A stretch of DNA of 64,000 bases from NCBI GenBank assembly GCA_965224275.1, contig CBDCYR010000002.1, forward strand, positions 1 through 64,000, given 5' to 3'. Made by a program: the position numbers and the translations under genes. Source of the stretch: CAUZWH01 sp965224275 (GTDB taxonomy: Bacteria; Pseudomonadota; Alphaproteobacteria; SHVV01). Below, in pieces: positions 1 through 8,751 of the stretch. Every line of letters starts with the position of its first letter. Position 1 is the stretch's first letter. Below the pieces are notes generated by a model. It was given only the letters and a program-made list of their open reading frames with translations. It ran no database searches and had not been told where the DNA came from.

Positions 1-257
1 GCAAATGGATCGCGCCGAAAAGGGGTGTCGCAAAGCACCCGCCCGATGTGCCTTGATTCACGTATGAATGACTCGTCCGACAGCATTGATCTGAGTGAAC
101 GCAAATCGCCCCAAGTTGTGGCCTTGTGGCACTATCGGTCAAATCGGTAAACCGGCCGTAAACACTCATAGATTGTAAAATTTCCAAGTTTCTCTACCCA
201 AACTAATCAACCTCGGGGTGCTAAGCTCATCCCTTCTAACGCCACCCGCGGCCGGCA
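1..257. other. upstream region without a recognised gene
   Basis: I see no convincing coding frame, RNA gene or repeat here. The last ~80 bases are AT-richer than the surroundings and probably carry the promoter of the acyl-CoA synthetase that starts at 258, but no clear -35/-10 pair could be assigned. Confidence 0.4.
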
Positions 258-1886
258 ATGCTCAAACATGCGAAAACATACGATGAGGTCTATCGGGCGT
301 TCAAATGGCCGACGCCGCACTACTACAACATCGCGTTGGATACCTGCGACAAGCACGCGGAAACCTCGCCCGACAGCCCGGCACTGATTTACGAAACCGA
401 AGACGGCGACCTCACCAACTACAGTTTTAAGGCGATCCAAAGGCTCTCCTGCCAAGCCGCAAACGTGTTTGCCAGCCGGGGAATCAGTCGCGGTGACCGT
501 CTCGGAATCCTATTGGGGCAGGCACCCGAAACCTTGTTGGCGCACCTCGGATGCTGGCGCTCCGGTATCGTAAGCCTGCCGCTATTTACACTATTTGGAG
601 ACGACGCGCTGGCCTATCGCCTGGAAAATTCCGGCGCCAAAGCGCTGGTGACCGATCGTGCAAATTACGTAAAGGTAGCGGCCATACGTGATCGACTGAC
701 AATGCTCGAGCACGTGTTTCTGATCGACGGTCCTGAAACCGGCGCCGACGATTTCCACGCCGTGCTCGCGGCCGCATCAACCTCCCACACCCCGGTTGAA
801 ACCTTAGCCGAAGATCCCGCCTTTCTGGCCTATACGTCTGGAACAACAGGTCCTCCCAAGGGCGCACTCCACGCCCATCGCACGATGCTCGGCCACATTC
901 CGGGCTTCGCGCTACCGCACGAATTCTTCGGCCAAGAGGGCGACCTGTGCTGGTCGCCGGCCGATTGGGCCTGGCTCGGCGGCCTCATGGACGTATTAAT
1001 GCCCAGCTTGTGGTTCGGCAAACCAGTCGTCGCCTTTCGCGGGCGCGGCCGCTTTGATCCCGAACGGGCGTATGAAATCATCGCAAAGCACCGGGTGAGG
1101 AACCTGTTCATGGTGCCGACGATGCTAAAATTGATGCGCCAAACTCCGGTTCCCCGCAGAGTGGCCCTGCGCACGATCATTAGTGGCGGCGAATCGGTCG
1201 GGGCCGAGCTTATCGATTGGGGTCGCGAACAATTTGGCATCAACATCAACGAAATCTACGGTCAGACGGAATGCAATCTGGTGCTCGGCCACATCCCGGC
1301 GCTGATGTCCGCGAAACCGGGTTCACTGGGTCGGCCATCTCCCGGCCATAGGGTGGCGGTCGTCGATCGTGATGGGCGCGAGGTAGCTGCGGGCGAAGAA
1401 GGCGAGATCGCGTGTAAACGCCCCAATCCCGTCATCATGCTGGAGTATTGGCGTAACCCCGAGGCGACTGCGGAGAAGTATACGGGCTACTGGTTACGCA
1501 CCGGTGATCTCGGCACCCGCGATGATGATGGGTATTTCTGGTTCAAGGGCCGCGCCGACGACGTGATTACGACATCGGGTTACCGCGTCGGACCTGGCGA
1601 AATCGAAGATTCACTCCTCACGCACCCAGCCGTTGCGGTTGCTGCGGCCGTGGGGGTTCCGGATCCCATACGGACCGAGATCATCAAAGCCTTCATCGTG
1701 CCCGCCGACGGGATGGTTGCCTCAAATGAACTTGCAAGCGAAATTCAAGATTGGGTTCGCACCCGCTTGGCGGCCCACGAATATCCCCGCGAGCTCGAGT
1801 TCATCGAGGCTCTACCGATGACCGCAACGGGAAAAGTCATGCGGAGAGTTCTTCGGCAACGTGAGATCGACAAAAGGGAGGCTTGA
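258..1886 (+). CDS. AMP-forming acyl-CoA synthetase
   Basis: A 542-residue member of the ANL (acyl/aryl-CoA synthetase) superfamily, which adenylates a carboxylic acid with ATP and transfers the acyl group to CoA. The ATP-binding P-loop YTSGTTGPPKG is at about residues 192-202, the YGQTE adenine-binding motif lies mid-protein, the hinge segment FKGRADD is near residue 434, and the catalytic lysine of the C-terminal lid is K526 in TATGKV. The length is normal for a medium-chain or acetyl-CoA-synthetase-like enzyme (slightly short for Acs itself). Start ATG at 258. The stop is immediately followed by the GTG of the TPR gene, so the two are probably cotranscribed. The substrate cannot be told from the sequence; an organic acid from one of the local catabolic routes is possible. 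Confidence 0.9.
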   Translation: MLKHAKTYDEVYRAFKWPTPHYYNIALDTCDKHAETSPDSPALIYETEDGDLTNYSFKAIQRLSCQAANVFASRGISRGDRLGILLGQAPETLLAHLGCWRSGIVSLPLFTLFGDDALAYRLENSGAKALVTDRANYVKVAAIRDRLTMLEHVFLIDGPETGADDFHAVLAAASTSHTPVETLAEDPAFLAYTSGTTGPPKGALHAHRTMLGHIPGFALPHEFFGQEGDLCWSPADWAWLGGLMDVLMPSLWFGKPVVAFRGRGRFDPERAYEIIAKHRVRNLFMVPTMLKLMRQTPVPRRVALRTIISGGESVGAELIDWGREQFGININEIYGQTECNLVLGHIPALMSAKPGSLGRPSPGHRVAVVDRDGREVAAGEEGEIACKRPNPVIMLEYWRNPEATAEKYTGYWLRTGDLGTRDDDGYFWFKGRADDVITTSGYRVGPGEIEDSLLTHPAVAVAAAVGVPDPIRTEIIKAFIVPADGMVASNELASEIQDWVRTRLAAHEYPRELEFIEALPMTATGKVMRRVLRQREIDKREA

Positions 1887-2513
1887 GTGCCCGCAGCTTT
1901 AAGCTCTATTGCCAAAGCACCTCCGATCGTTGTGTTGGTGGCTACCGTCGCCATTTGTTTGGTACCGGCGCCGGCCATTGCAGACTTCGATTCCGACGCA
2001 AAGGCGTGCTTATCTCGCGAGGTTGAGCCGAAAGAACGCGTCGCCGCGTGTGAGAAAGTCCTCGCTTCCGAAACGATCAACCAAAAACAGCGGCTGATCG
2101 CGCTTTATGCGATGGGTCACTCACAGTTGGCGCTGAGTGACTTCGAACAAGCGGTCTTAACTTTTGGGCGGGCGCTCGAACTGGCACCGGACGAAATCAG
2201 TATTGTCGTTAGTCGGTCACAAGCTTATGTCAAGCTGCGTCGCTTCAATGCGGCGATAGCGGACCTAACACGAGCGATCGAACTGAAACCCAAGGTCGCC
2301 GCGCTCCACAGCAACCGAGGCAATGCCTATGCCGAGCTCGGCGACCACCACCGCGCATTAAAGGATTTCGACGAGTCGATTCGCATCGAGCCATCCAAAC
2401 GCGCGCAACCCTATATTGGCCGCGGCCGAAGCTTGATAGCGACCGGCGCCCACCAGAAGGCGATCGAGGACTTCACCAAGCGATCGAGATCGGTCACCCA
2501 AATCTGGCTCTGA
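1887..2513 (+). CDS. TPR-repeat protein, N-terminal part (frameshifted)
   Basis: The frame opens with a GTG directly after the synthetase stop and encodes a secretory signal peptide (hydrophobic stretch at residues 14-31, cleavage likely after APAIA). Tetratricopeptide repeats follow, for example AIADLTRAIELKPK and ALKDFDESIRIEPS. The repeat pattern breaks at base 2480/2481: the sequence reads ...DFTK then out of frame, whereas adding one base there would give DFTKAIEIG and run on into the next frame (2519-3166). The two parts together make a periplasmic TPR protein of about 425 residues, a protein-interaction scaffold of unknown partner. Either a real frameshift or a base-calling error. Confidence 0.75.
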   Translation: MPAALSSIAKAPPIVVLVATVAICLVPAPAIADFDSDAKACLSREVEPKERVAACEKVLASETINQKQRLIALYAMGHSQLALSDFEQAVLTFGRALELAPDEISIVVSRSQAYVKLRRFNAAIADLTRAIELKPKVAALHSNRGNAYAELGDHHRALKDFDESIRIEPSKRAQPYIGRGRSLIATGAHQKAIEDFTKRSRSVTQIWL

Positions 2514-2518
2514 TTTAT

Positions 2519-3166
2519 GTGTACCGTGGCATCGCGTATACCCGGCTCGGTCGCAATGCTCCTGCGTTGGAAAGCTTCGATGCGGCGTTGCGGCTGAACC
2601 CAGATCTCGTTGAAGCCTATTTTCACCGCGGCAGTATTAGGGCGCTTCTTAACAATGCCGCCCTGGCCCGTGAGGATCTCGAACGGGTTGTCGCGCGTGT
2701 TCCCAAACACCTTCGCGCCCAATATGCACTGGCGGGCATCGACCAAGCCGACGGAAAGTATGAGTCGGCGATCAAGCGCTATGATCTCATACTGGAACAG
2801 AAGCCCAACAACGCCGTGATGCTTAACAATCGCTGCTACGTCAAGGCCCTGCTGGGGCGGTCCAGCGAGGCCGTTCGTGATTGCGACAAATCGCTGGAGC
2901 AGCGGCCGGGTGATCCGATCATTCTTGACAGTCGCGCCTTTGCATTGCTTCGTGGCGGCGAATATCGGCGCGCAATTGCGGATTATGACGTGGTCGTAAA
3001 GGCACAACCAAGAAATGCGATTGCACTATACGGTCGTGGCTACGCCCACAGACGGTTGGGTGAGTCCAAGAAATCCGAGATCGACGTCGGGGCGGCCAAA
3101 TTGATCGATCCTAATGTGGCCGACAAGATGTCCAAGCTAGGATTGCCGCCACTCGATCAAAACTGA
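2519..3166 (+). CDS. TPR-repeat protein, C-terminal part (frameshifted)
   Basis: This is the continuation of the TPR protein begun at 1887. It carries at least five further TPR units (e.g. ALESFDAALRLNPD, AIKRYDLILEQKPN, AIADYDVVVKAQPR). The nominal GTG start at 2519 is simply a valine codon inside a repeat, and there is no Shine-Dalgarno sequence before it, so it is unlikely to be translated alone. No catalytic domain follows the repeats. It lies between the acyl-CoA synthetase and a Rieske oxygenase on the same strand, with 43 bases before the latter. Confidence 0.75.
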   Translation: MYRGIAYTRLGRNAPALESFDAALRLNPDLVEAYFHRGSIRALLNNAALAREDLERVVARVPKHLRAQYALAGIDQADGKYESAIKRYDLILEQKPNNAVMLNNRCYVKALLGRSSEAVRDCDKSLEQRPGDPIILDSRAFALLRGGEYRRAIADYDVVVKAQPRNAIALYGRGYAHRRLGESKKSEIDVGAAKLIDPNVADKMSKLGLPPLDQN

Positions 3167-3209
3167 GATACCCGCTCCGACAGGACGCAACGAGTTTGAG
3201 GAGGTGACC

Positions 3210-4355
3210 ATGGCATCGCAAATCGTTCCGACGGACAAGCCGACCGGTACGTTTCACCCGATCGCTGAGTATTCCGCAACGCTGCCGTCGCACTACTATT
3301 GCGACCCCGCAATCTACGAGCGCGAAAAGGATCAAATCTTTTATCGGTCGTGGCAATACGCCGGCGCGCTCGAAGACCTTCAAAACCCGGGCGACTACAT
3401 CACGAGCCAGCTATTCGATCAGCTGATACTTGTCGTACGCGCCAAGGATGGCGCATTGCGGGCTTTCTACAATGTGTGCATGCATCGCGGGCACATCCTC
3501 GCAGAAGGGAAAGGCAATAAGACGATCTTCACGTGCCCGTTCCACGCGTGGTCGTACGACACAACCGGCGCTCTAAAAGCGGCTGGGAATGCAGAGAATG
3601 TCGCCGGTTTCCAGCTCGACGACTTCAGCCTTAGCGAGATCCGGGTCGAAGAATTTCTCAATATGGCGTTCGTAAACCTCGATCCCGATGCCCAGGCCAT
3701 GCGTGACTTGGTCGGCGCACTCGAAGATGAAATCCTGAGCTATGTGCCGGACGTCAAAACCTTTACCCACGCGCGGACGGATATCTTCGAGCTCAAGTGC
3801 AACTGGAAATTCGTGCTCGACCAGCTCGAGTGCTACCACTGCCCACACATCCATCCCGAAGCGATGGAGGCGGTCGACATCACCAAGCGTGATTCGTGGG
3901 AGTATGATTGGTGGCAATCACACATCTCGTATATCGACGACACCGCGATGGGCGAATACGACAACCGCGTGTTGCGCTCGAAGGAAAGTGACACGTTCAA
4001 GGACAACCACGTTTGGTACTTATGGCCGAATTATCTAATTCTCGGCCAACCGGGACCCGCCAACCTGAGCATCGTGCCCTCGATTCCGACCAGCGCGGAA
4101 TCGGTTCGGGTCGAGGTCATCAATTTCTTTCCGGGCGAACCCAGCCCCGAAAGTATTCATCAGATGGATACCTTGCGCGATTTTGTGTTCCCGCAGGACA
4201 CAGCAGCGATGGAGCGCCAGCAGGTCGGCGTGCGATCTCGCGGCTACAAACAGGGCCGCCTGATGGTCGACAAAGAACACTCCTGGCGCAGCGAGCACGC
4301 CACCCACCATTTCGATGCGATGGTCTGGGAAGCACTTAACGGTCCCAACTACTGA
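3210..4355 (+). CDS. Rieske oxygenase alpha subunit (first of four)
   Basis: 381 residues. The N-terminal Rieske [2Fe-2S] ligands are C90/H92 (CMHRGH) and C109/H112 (CPFH). The C-terminal catalytic domain begins with the mononuclear iron segment DQLECYHCPHIHP (bridging acidic residue plus two His). In this family electrons from a separate reductase are used to hydroxylate or N/O-demethylate a substrate; overall shape (short N-terminus, YHCPHIHP) recalls the choline/carnitine/glycine-betaine monooxygenase group, but the substrate is not proven. I chose ATG 3210 because TGAGGAGGTGA sits at the right distance; a GTG six bases upstream overlaps that site. No reductase or ferredoxin gene is adjacent. 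Confidence 0.9.
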   Translation: MASQIVPTDKPTGTFHPIAEYSATLPSHYYCDPAIYEREKDQIFYRSWQYAGALEDLQNPGDYITSQLFDQLILVVRAKDGALRAFYNVCMHRGHILAEGKGNKTIFTCPFHAWSYDTTGALKAAGNAENVAGFQLDDFSLSEIRVEEFLNMAFVNLDPDAQAMRDLVGALEDEILSYVPDVKTFTHARTDIFELKCNWKFVLDQLECYHCPHIHPEAMEAVDITKRDSWEYDWWQSHISYIDDTAMGEYDNRVLRSKESDTFKDNHVWYLWPNYLILGQPGPANLSIVPSIPTSAESVRVEVINFFPGEPSPESIHQMDTLRDFVFPQDTAAMERQQVGVRSRGYKQGRLMVDKEHSWRSEHATHHFDAMVWEALNGPNY

Positions 4356-4611
4356 GCGCGATTGCGTCGATGATCGATGGCAAGCGGCGGTCGTGGCTAC
4401 TTCTTCCGGGCCGATGACACGTCTCACAGAGACACGGCCAAAGCGAAGCGGATTGTTACCGCGTTCGAGAGAACGCAAACCAACGGCGAAACCCGAGCCG
4501 ACGTCGGCGGCCCGCTCGTCGAAGTTTCTTATCTATCTGAATGCGAAACGACCGGCTTAATGAGCGACCTCGTCGCCCGGCAAGTGCTTTCTCAAGTTGC
4601 TCGTGTTCAAG
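4356..4611. other. intergenic region between convergent genes
   Basis: I find no supported gene, repeat or clear terminator hairpin in these 256 bases; open frames here have no ribosome-binding site and no recognisable protein features. Confidence 0.4.
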
Positions 4612-4785
4612 TCATTCTTGCGGAGGTTCGGTCGGGGCTGCTTCTGCCGAAACATTGCCGGTCGCATCCTCGCTACTATCGTCATTCGCCTTTTGTTTTT
4701 TGGCCAATCGTTCGGCCTTCTTCTCGGCTTTGCGGCGGTCACGCTCTTGGCGCTCGAAACGGTAATTCGGTGCTCGTCTTCCCAT
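4612..4785 (-). CDS. small basic hypothetical protein
   Basis: 57 residues. The N-terminal half is strongly basic and probably helical (MGRRAPNYRFERQERDRR, then repeated KKA/KAE units), and the tail is acidic and proline-rich. Short proteins beginning M(G/A)RRxPNYRFERxERDR are, as I recall, common in alphaproteobacteria without assigned function. The start at 4785 is decided by a GGAGG four bases upstream; a longer frame from 4845 lacks such a site. It is transcribed alone, downstream of the envelope-protein pair. Function unknown. Confidence 0.7.
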   Translation of the reverse strand: MGRRAPNYRFERQERDRRKAEKKAERLAKKQKANDDSSEDATGNVSAEAAPTEPPQE

Positions 4786-4905
4786 CAGCCCTCCTATCGG
4801 CTCCTGTGATGATTTGAATACGCCGAGCATACGCGAAATTGCCAAGACCGCGAGTGCTATTGTCTCAAAACGTCATCATTTACGGATCGCGCGAGCACAG
4901 CGCAC

Positions 4906-5178
4906 TCATTTTTCCTTTATCCCAGCCTGATATTCGACGTAACTGATCTCACGTGCGCCAGGCAAACAGGCGCCAAGTTGTATCGTGAATCTCGGCTTGG
5001 CTTTGGGGTCAAGGCAATAGAGCCGCCCCTCGGCAACGATTGCGGAGGTTGCGGCGCGTTCTGCGATTACTTCTGGCGTGTCGACGGGGGTGGTTTGCTC
5101 CAGGTTGGCTGGGCTCCAAACCCAGAAACCCGCGAGCACCAGAACCGCACCGCCAACGACGACGTAGGCGCGGGTCAA
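4906..5178 (-). CDS. small membrane-anchored hypothetical protein
   Basis: 90 residues with an N-terminal hydrophobic helix (residues 5-22) that should act as an uncleaved anchor or signal, then a short soluble domain. Its C-terminal half, with YCLDPKAKPRFTIQLGACLPGAREI, matches the C-terminal half of the neighbouring lipoprotein (YCHHPTLASAYTVQLGACLPGAREI). The start ATG overlaps the TGA of that lipoprotein (ATGA), so the two are translationally coupled. Probably a duplicated envelope protein; no known family recognised. Confidence 0.7.
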   Translation of the reverse strand: MTRAYVVVGGAVLVLAGFWVWSPANLEQTTPVDTPEVIAERAATSAIVAEGRLYCLDPKAKPRFTIQLGACLPGAREISYVEYQAGIKEK

Positions 5179-5525
5179 AGTCCACGACCCCGCGTTTCGA
5201 AGGTTGCCTTCGTTATCTCGCGGGCGCCCGGCAGGCAGGCACCTAACTGGACAGTATAGGCGGATGCGAGGGTCGGGTGGTGACAGTAGATCATGCCGTC
5301 AGCGACTGCATCCGTGGTGATATGATCGGTTGCTGCACGATCGGCGGCATTGAGCGAGGCAAGCCAGGTCTCGCGAACTTTCCCGGCCAGGGGAACAACC
5401 GCTTCGTCGATAATTACGACCACCAGGGGCGCGCCAATCTGTACAGCCAAATATTCTGCAGGCCGGTATGTGTAGCAACCCGACAGGACCATCGACACGG
5501 CTGCGATTGCAAGTAGGCGGCGCAT
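5175..5525 (-). CDS. small putative lipoprotein
   Basis: 116 residues starting with a lipoprotein signal peptide; the lipobox VLSGC places the lipidated cysteine at residue 17. The middle contains a hydrophobic segment (LVVVIIDEAVVPLAG), and the C-terminal 30 residues share the QLGACLPGAREI motif with the downstream gene. AAGGAG six bases before ATG 5525 supports this start over a GTG one codon earlier. Its start overlaps the stop of the PLP enzyme gene, so it is part of the same transcript. No function known. Confidence 0.7.
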   Translation of the reverse strand: MRRLLAIAAVSMVLSGCYTYRPAEYLAVQIGAPLVVVIIDEAVVPLAGKVRETWLASLNAADRAATDHITTDAVADGMIYCHHPTLASAYTVQLGACLPGAREITKATFETRGRGL

Positions 5526-6649
5526 CACTGACTCCTTCCCCGCGCGGCGATCGGCCAGATCGCGATCAGCTCGTCGCCACTGTAGACGTGAAAGCGATCA
5601 TAGAGATTGATCGTGGTGTCGCAATGGCTGGGTTGGACCCTAACCTTTTCGCCGAGCGTCATCGACGCTGCACCGGACCCGGCGCGTTTGATGATTCCGT
5701 GCTCATCGCCGCCATACGTGTAAGTCCAGCCCGGTTTATCGAGTAGAAGTGCCGGTCCGGCATCGTTGGACAATGCCTTGTAGCCGGCATCAAGTACCAC
5801 TCGATCGGCCGCGGGCGTGCTCATCACGGTTGCCAGCACAAACAAAGCGGGTTCGAAATCCTCGTAAACTTCGCCAGATTTACCGCCGATTTCGCAATAC
5901 TGTCGATCCATAAAGATATAGGAACCCGGCTGGATTTCCGTGAACAGTCCCGACGCCCCCTGAACCTCGTAGGTGCCGCTGCCAGCGCCTGTAATCACGT
6001 CGGTCGGGAGGCCCGCATGCCGAAACGCATCGACCGCAGTTTGCAGCTGGGTCGTGGCTGCGCGCGCGGCTTCAGCGCGCTGACCGTAGCCATGGATGTG
6101 CTGGATCGCGCCGTGATAGCCTTGCAGTCCGCGCAACGCAACTCCCCCAAGCTGACTGACATGCTTGCCGAGTTCAACCGAGTCACCCGGCAACACACCG
6201 CAGCGACCCAATCCGACGTCGACGTCGATGACCACGCCGACACTCACGTCGTGATGGCGGGCCGCCGCGGCCAACGCTGACACCGCATCCGGGTGATCAA
6301 CCGCGACAGTGATCCGCGATTGTCGGGCCAAGGTCACCAATCGCTGAAGCTTCGTGGGCCCAACGACTTCGTTGGCAACGAGCACGTCCTTGACGCCTCC
6401 CGCCACCAAAATCTCCGCCTCGCCGACCTTTTGCGCGCATTGCCCAATGGCGCCTGCTGTCACCTGCATATGCGCGATGACAGAGGTCTTGTGCGTTTTG
6501 GCGTGGGGACGGATGCTGACGCTGGCATCGCGCCCAAAATCGGCCATCCGCCGGATGTTGCGCTGAAGCGCATCGTGGTCCACCAGCAGCGCAGGTGTGT
6601 CCACAGCAGTGAGCGGGCCACCGATTCCCTCAAATATGATATCTTCCAT
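5525..6649 (-). CDS. D-threonine aldolase-like PLP enzyme
   Basis: 374 residues of the alanine-racemase-fold (type III) group that holds D-threonine aldolase and D-serine dehydratase. The PLP lysine should be K51 in RPHAKTHK near the start of the barrel, and the C-terminal metal site PSHCDTT has the His-x-Asp arrangement described for D-threonine aldolase rather than the His-x-Cys of D-serine dehydratase. Such enzymes split D-beta-hydroxy amino acids into glycine and an aldehyde. I chose ATG 6649, just after the stop of the MBL gene, over an upstream start overlapping it by 68 bases. Downstream of two dioxygenases and a hydrolase in one apparent operon. Confidence 0.8.
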   Translation of the reverse strand: MEDIIFEGIGGPLTAVDTPALLVDHDALQRNIRRMADFGRDASVSIRPHAKTHKTSVIAHMQVTAGAIGQCAQKVGEAEILVAGGVKDVLVANEVVGPTKLQRLVTLARQSRITVAVDHPDAVSALAAAARHHDVSVGVVIDVDVGLGRCGVLPGDSVELGKHVSQLGGVALRGLQGYHGAIQHIHGYGQRAEAARAATTQLQTAVDAFRHAGLPTDVITGAGSGTYEVQGASGLFTEIQPGSYIFMDRQYCEIGGKSGEVYEDFEPALFVLATVMSTPAADRVVLDAGYKALSNDAGPALLLDKPGWTYTYGGDEHGIIKRAGSGAASMTLGEKVRVQPSHCDTTINLYDRFHVYSGDELIAIWPIAARGRSQ

Positions 6650-6653
6650 CGCG

Positions 6654-7544
6654 CTAAGCAGTGACCGCTTCCTCGACAAATGCAAATCGGAAGGCATCTC
6701 CGTCGCGACGGATTCGGCCAACCGACGGCGTCGGGAAGTGGGCCGGCATGATTAAGGTGTCGGAGTCGGCGTGGCGATCAAGAAAGGCCCGCCGCATCTC
6801 GCGAGAGGCTGTGGGGTCGACGCAAAAACAGCTGTTCCAGGCCGGCATCGTGCATTGAAAGGCGTGGTGCATGAGGTCGCCGCTCATGACGGCTTCGCTG
6901 TGCGTACCCTTCACGTGCACGCAGACATGACCCGGCGTATGTCCCGGTGTCGGGTCCAACCACGCGGCATCGTCAAAGGCATAGTCCATGTCGACGAAAT
7001 CAGCTTGTCCTGCCTCGATGACCGGCAACAGGCTGTCCTCGAAGTAAGGATCGGTCGTGTACAGCGCGCGCTTCTCGTCGTTCTGCCAATGATCTAATTC
7101 ATCCTTGGTGAACAGGTAGCGAGCGTTGGGAAAAGTGGGGACCCAACGGCCGTTGATGAGGCGGGTATTCCAGCCCACATGATCGACATGGAGGTGGGTG
7201 CACATCACAAAATCGATGTCCGCCGGCGACAAGCCAACCGCCGTCAGCCTTTCTAGGAAAGGCCAGTTTTTCATGTGATAACGCGGTTTATGGGGCCGTT
7301 CCTTATCGTTACCCGTACATGTGTCCACGAGGATGACGTGGTGCTTGGTTCTGATGACGTAGCTGTTGAAAGCGAGGATGAGAAGATTGGTGCCAGGCTG
7401 TAACAGGTTGGGCTCGAGCCAATCTCGATGGGCGTCGAGAACCTCGGGGTCGAAGTCGGGAAACAGAATATCGGGCGCGAGCAGTGGCGCTTCGTTTTCA
7501 AGGACCCGATCGACCCAGACTCCGCCCAGGTCCCAATTGCTCAT
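6654..7544 (-). CDS. MBL-fold metallohydrolase
   Basis: 296 residues. The metal motif HxHxDH is THLHVDHVGW (H117, H119, D121, H122), followed by further ligands in DPTPGHTPGHVC and near PAHFP at the C-terminus. The sequence looks like the lactonase/quorum-quenching branch of the metallo-beta-lactamase superfamily (AttM/AiiA relatives), enzymes that hydrolyse lactones or other esters. It lies 21 bases after the second TauD-type gene and 4 bases before the PLP enzyme start, consistent with one operon. A role in hydrolysing a lactone or ester intermediate made by the dioxygenases is inference. Confidence 0.85.
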   Translation of the reverse strand: MSNWDLGGVWVDRVLENEAPLLAPDILFPDFDPEVLDAHRDWLEPNLLQPGTNLLILAFNSYVIRTKHHVILVDTCTGNDKERPHKPRYHMKNWPFLERLTAVGLSPADIDFVMCTHLHVDHVGWNTRLINGRWVPTFPNARYLFTKDELDHWQNDEKRALYTTDPYFEDSLLPVIEAGQADFVDMDYAFDDAAWLDPTPGHTPGHVCVHVKGTHSEAVMSGDLMHHAFQCTMPAWNSCFCVDPTASREMRRAFLDRHADSDTLIMPAHFPTPSVGRIRRDGDAFRFAFVEEAVTA

Positions 7545-7565
7545 GGTCGATCCAGTAGCGGGCCG

Positions 7566-8642
7566 TTAGCTGACGTGCTCGCGCTTGTTCTCATAATCCG
7601 ACCACGCGTCGCCCGCATAGACCGGCGTGCGCCCTTCCTGCTTGGTGATGGAATCGGCGTCATAAACCGCGACCTCGGGCACATGGGGTCGGCTCACCGC
7701 GTCGTCGACATCGAGCCACAGCCGTAGAAACAGGCGTTTTTTATCGACATTGGTGGCGTCGTCCTCGAACGCACTGCGCGCATGCATGGTGATGAAGTTA
7801 TTGGAGAACGTCATGTCGCCGGGCTTGACCAGCATGTCGAGCTGGCAGTCGTCGCGCGCGGCAATCTCCTGAAAGTAGGCGATCGCCTCAAGAAGTTCGG
7901 GCGGCATTTCTATGCCCAGCCCCTTGGCAGCAGCCGGCATGTAGGCATCAACGAAACGACAACTCAGGACGCCGTCGACGGTTGAAAATATCGGCACTTT
8001 GTGCGGGGTGATCGGTTCCTGGCCAGGCGATTCCTCACCGCGACGATGGTAGTGAAAGCCCTCATAAAGGGGCGCAAGCAAATCGGGCCGGGTCGCACGA
8101 ATCTCGTTGTGAACGGCAATCGCGCTGGCATATTGGCTTTGGCCGCCGGTCGCCGCCTGGCGAATGTTAAGCATGCCGATCAATTCGTTGAGGTCGGTGT
8201 GTAGCGACAGCTCGTATTTGTTGCGATAGGCGCGCTCCAGGGCGTCGGAGGCTGAATGATCGGTCACGTATCCCAATCGATCACCGAGCACGCTTTGCGA
8301 AGCGCCTTTGCCGAAATGAGCGCCGAAGCCGTAATACATGACCCCGATATCGTCGAGCGAGTACTGATCAATCGGCCAACCGCGCAGCATCAGGAAGCCG
8401 CGACCGTCCATCAATTCATGCGAGACCTGATCGAGCAGATCTTGAATATCGTCGAGCGGGAAGTTGTCCCTGGTGATCTCATCGATGCTGAGCCCGGCCT
8501 TGCGCGCCTGACCCAACGCTTGCTCCAGCGCATCGACATGGTGGGGCTCAAGGTCAATCGAGAAATCGTCTTGGCTTTTGAAATCAGTCGACTTCCACGC
8601 GTTGGGATGATCGATGTGATGTGAGATGATCGGAGTTGTCAT
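7566..8642 (-). CDS. TauD/TfdA-family Fe(II)/2-oxoglutarate dioxygenase (copy 1)
   Basis: 358 residues. The iron facial triad is H148-x-D150 (LHTDL) and H287 (TMHARS), with the 2-oxoglutarate arginine at about R307 in RLFLRLWLD. This is the clavaminate-synthase-like TauD fold, which hydroxylates substrates, often C-S, C-N or C-O bonds, using 2-oxoglutarate and O2. The protein is colinear with the gene immediately upstream (8752-9840) over its whole length and clearly a paralogue. A near-perfect palindrome lies in its leader. TAGGAAA precedes ATG 8642. Substrate unknown. Confidence 0.88.
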   Translation of the reverse strand: MTTPIISHHIDHPNAWKSTDFKSQDDFSIDLEPHHVDALEQALGQARKAGLSIDEITRDNFPLDDIQDLLDQVSHELMDGRGFLMLRGWPIDQYSLDDIGVMYYGFGAHFGKGASQSVLGDRLGYVTDHSASDALERAYRNKYELSLHTDLNELIGMLNIRQAATGGQSQYASAIAVHNEIRATRPDLLAPLYEGFHYHRRGEESPGQEPITPHKVPIFSTVDGVLSCRFVDAYMPAAAKGLGIEMPPELLEAIAYFQEIAARDDCQLDMLVKPGDMTFSNNFITMHARSAFEDDATNVDKKRLFLRLWLDVDDAVSRPHVPEVAVYDADSITKQEGRTPVYAGDAWSDYENKREHVS

Positions 8643-8656
8643 GGCCGTTTCCTAGG

Positions 8657-8687
8657 CGGGTGATCATCACCCGGTTTCCGGGTGATC
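8657..8687. promoter_or_regulatory. palindrome plus extra half-site upstream of dioxygenase copy 1
   Basis: CGGGTGAT-C-ATCACCCG (8657-8673) is a perfect 8+8 inverted repeat about one centre base, and a third GGGTGATC half-site follows at 8680-8687 in direct orientation. It sits 15-45 bases upstream of the ATG at 8642, in the short gap between the two dioxygenase genes. It could be an operator for a regulator controlling the downstream genes separately from copy 2, or an mRNA hairpin. Confidence 0.4.
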
Positions 8688-8751
8688 GTGGGGACTTGCA
8701 AGTATACCCTAAATACCAAAGGGCGGTCGCAACCGGCTCGACGCGGATGTG

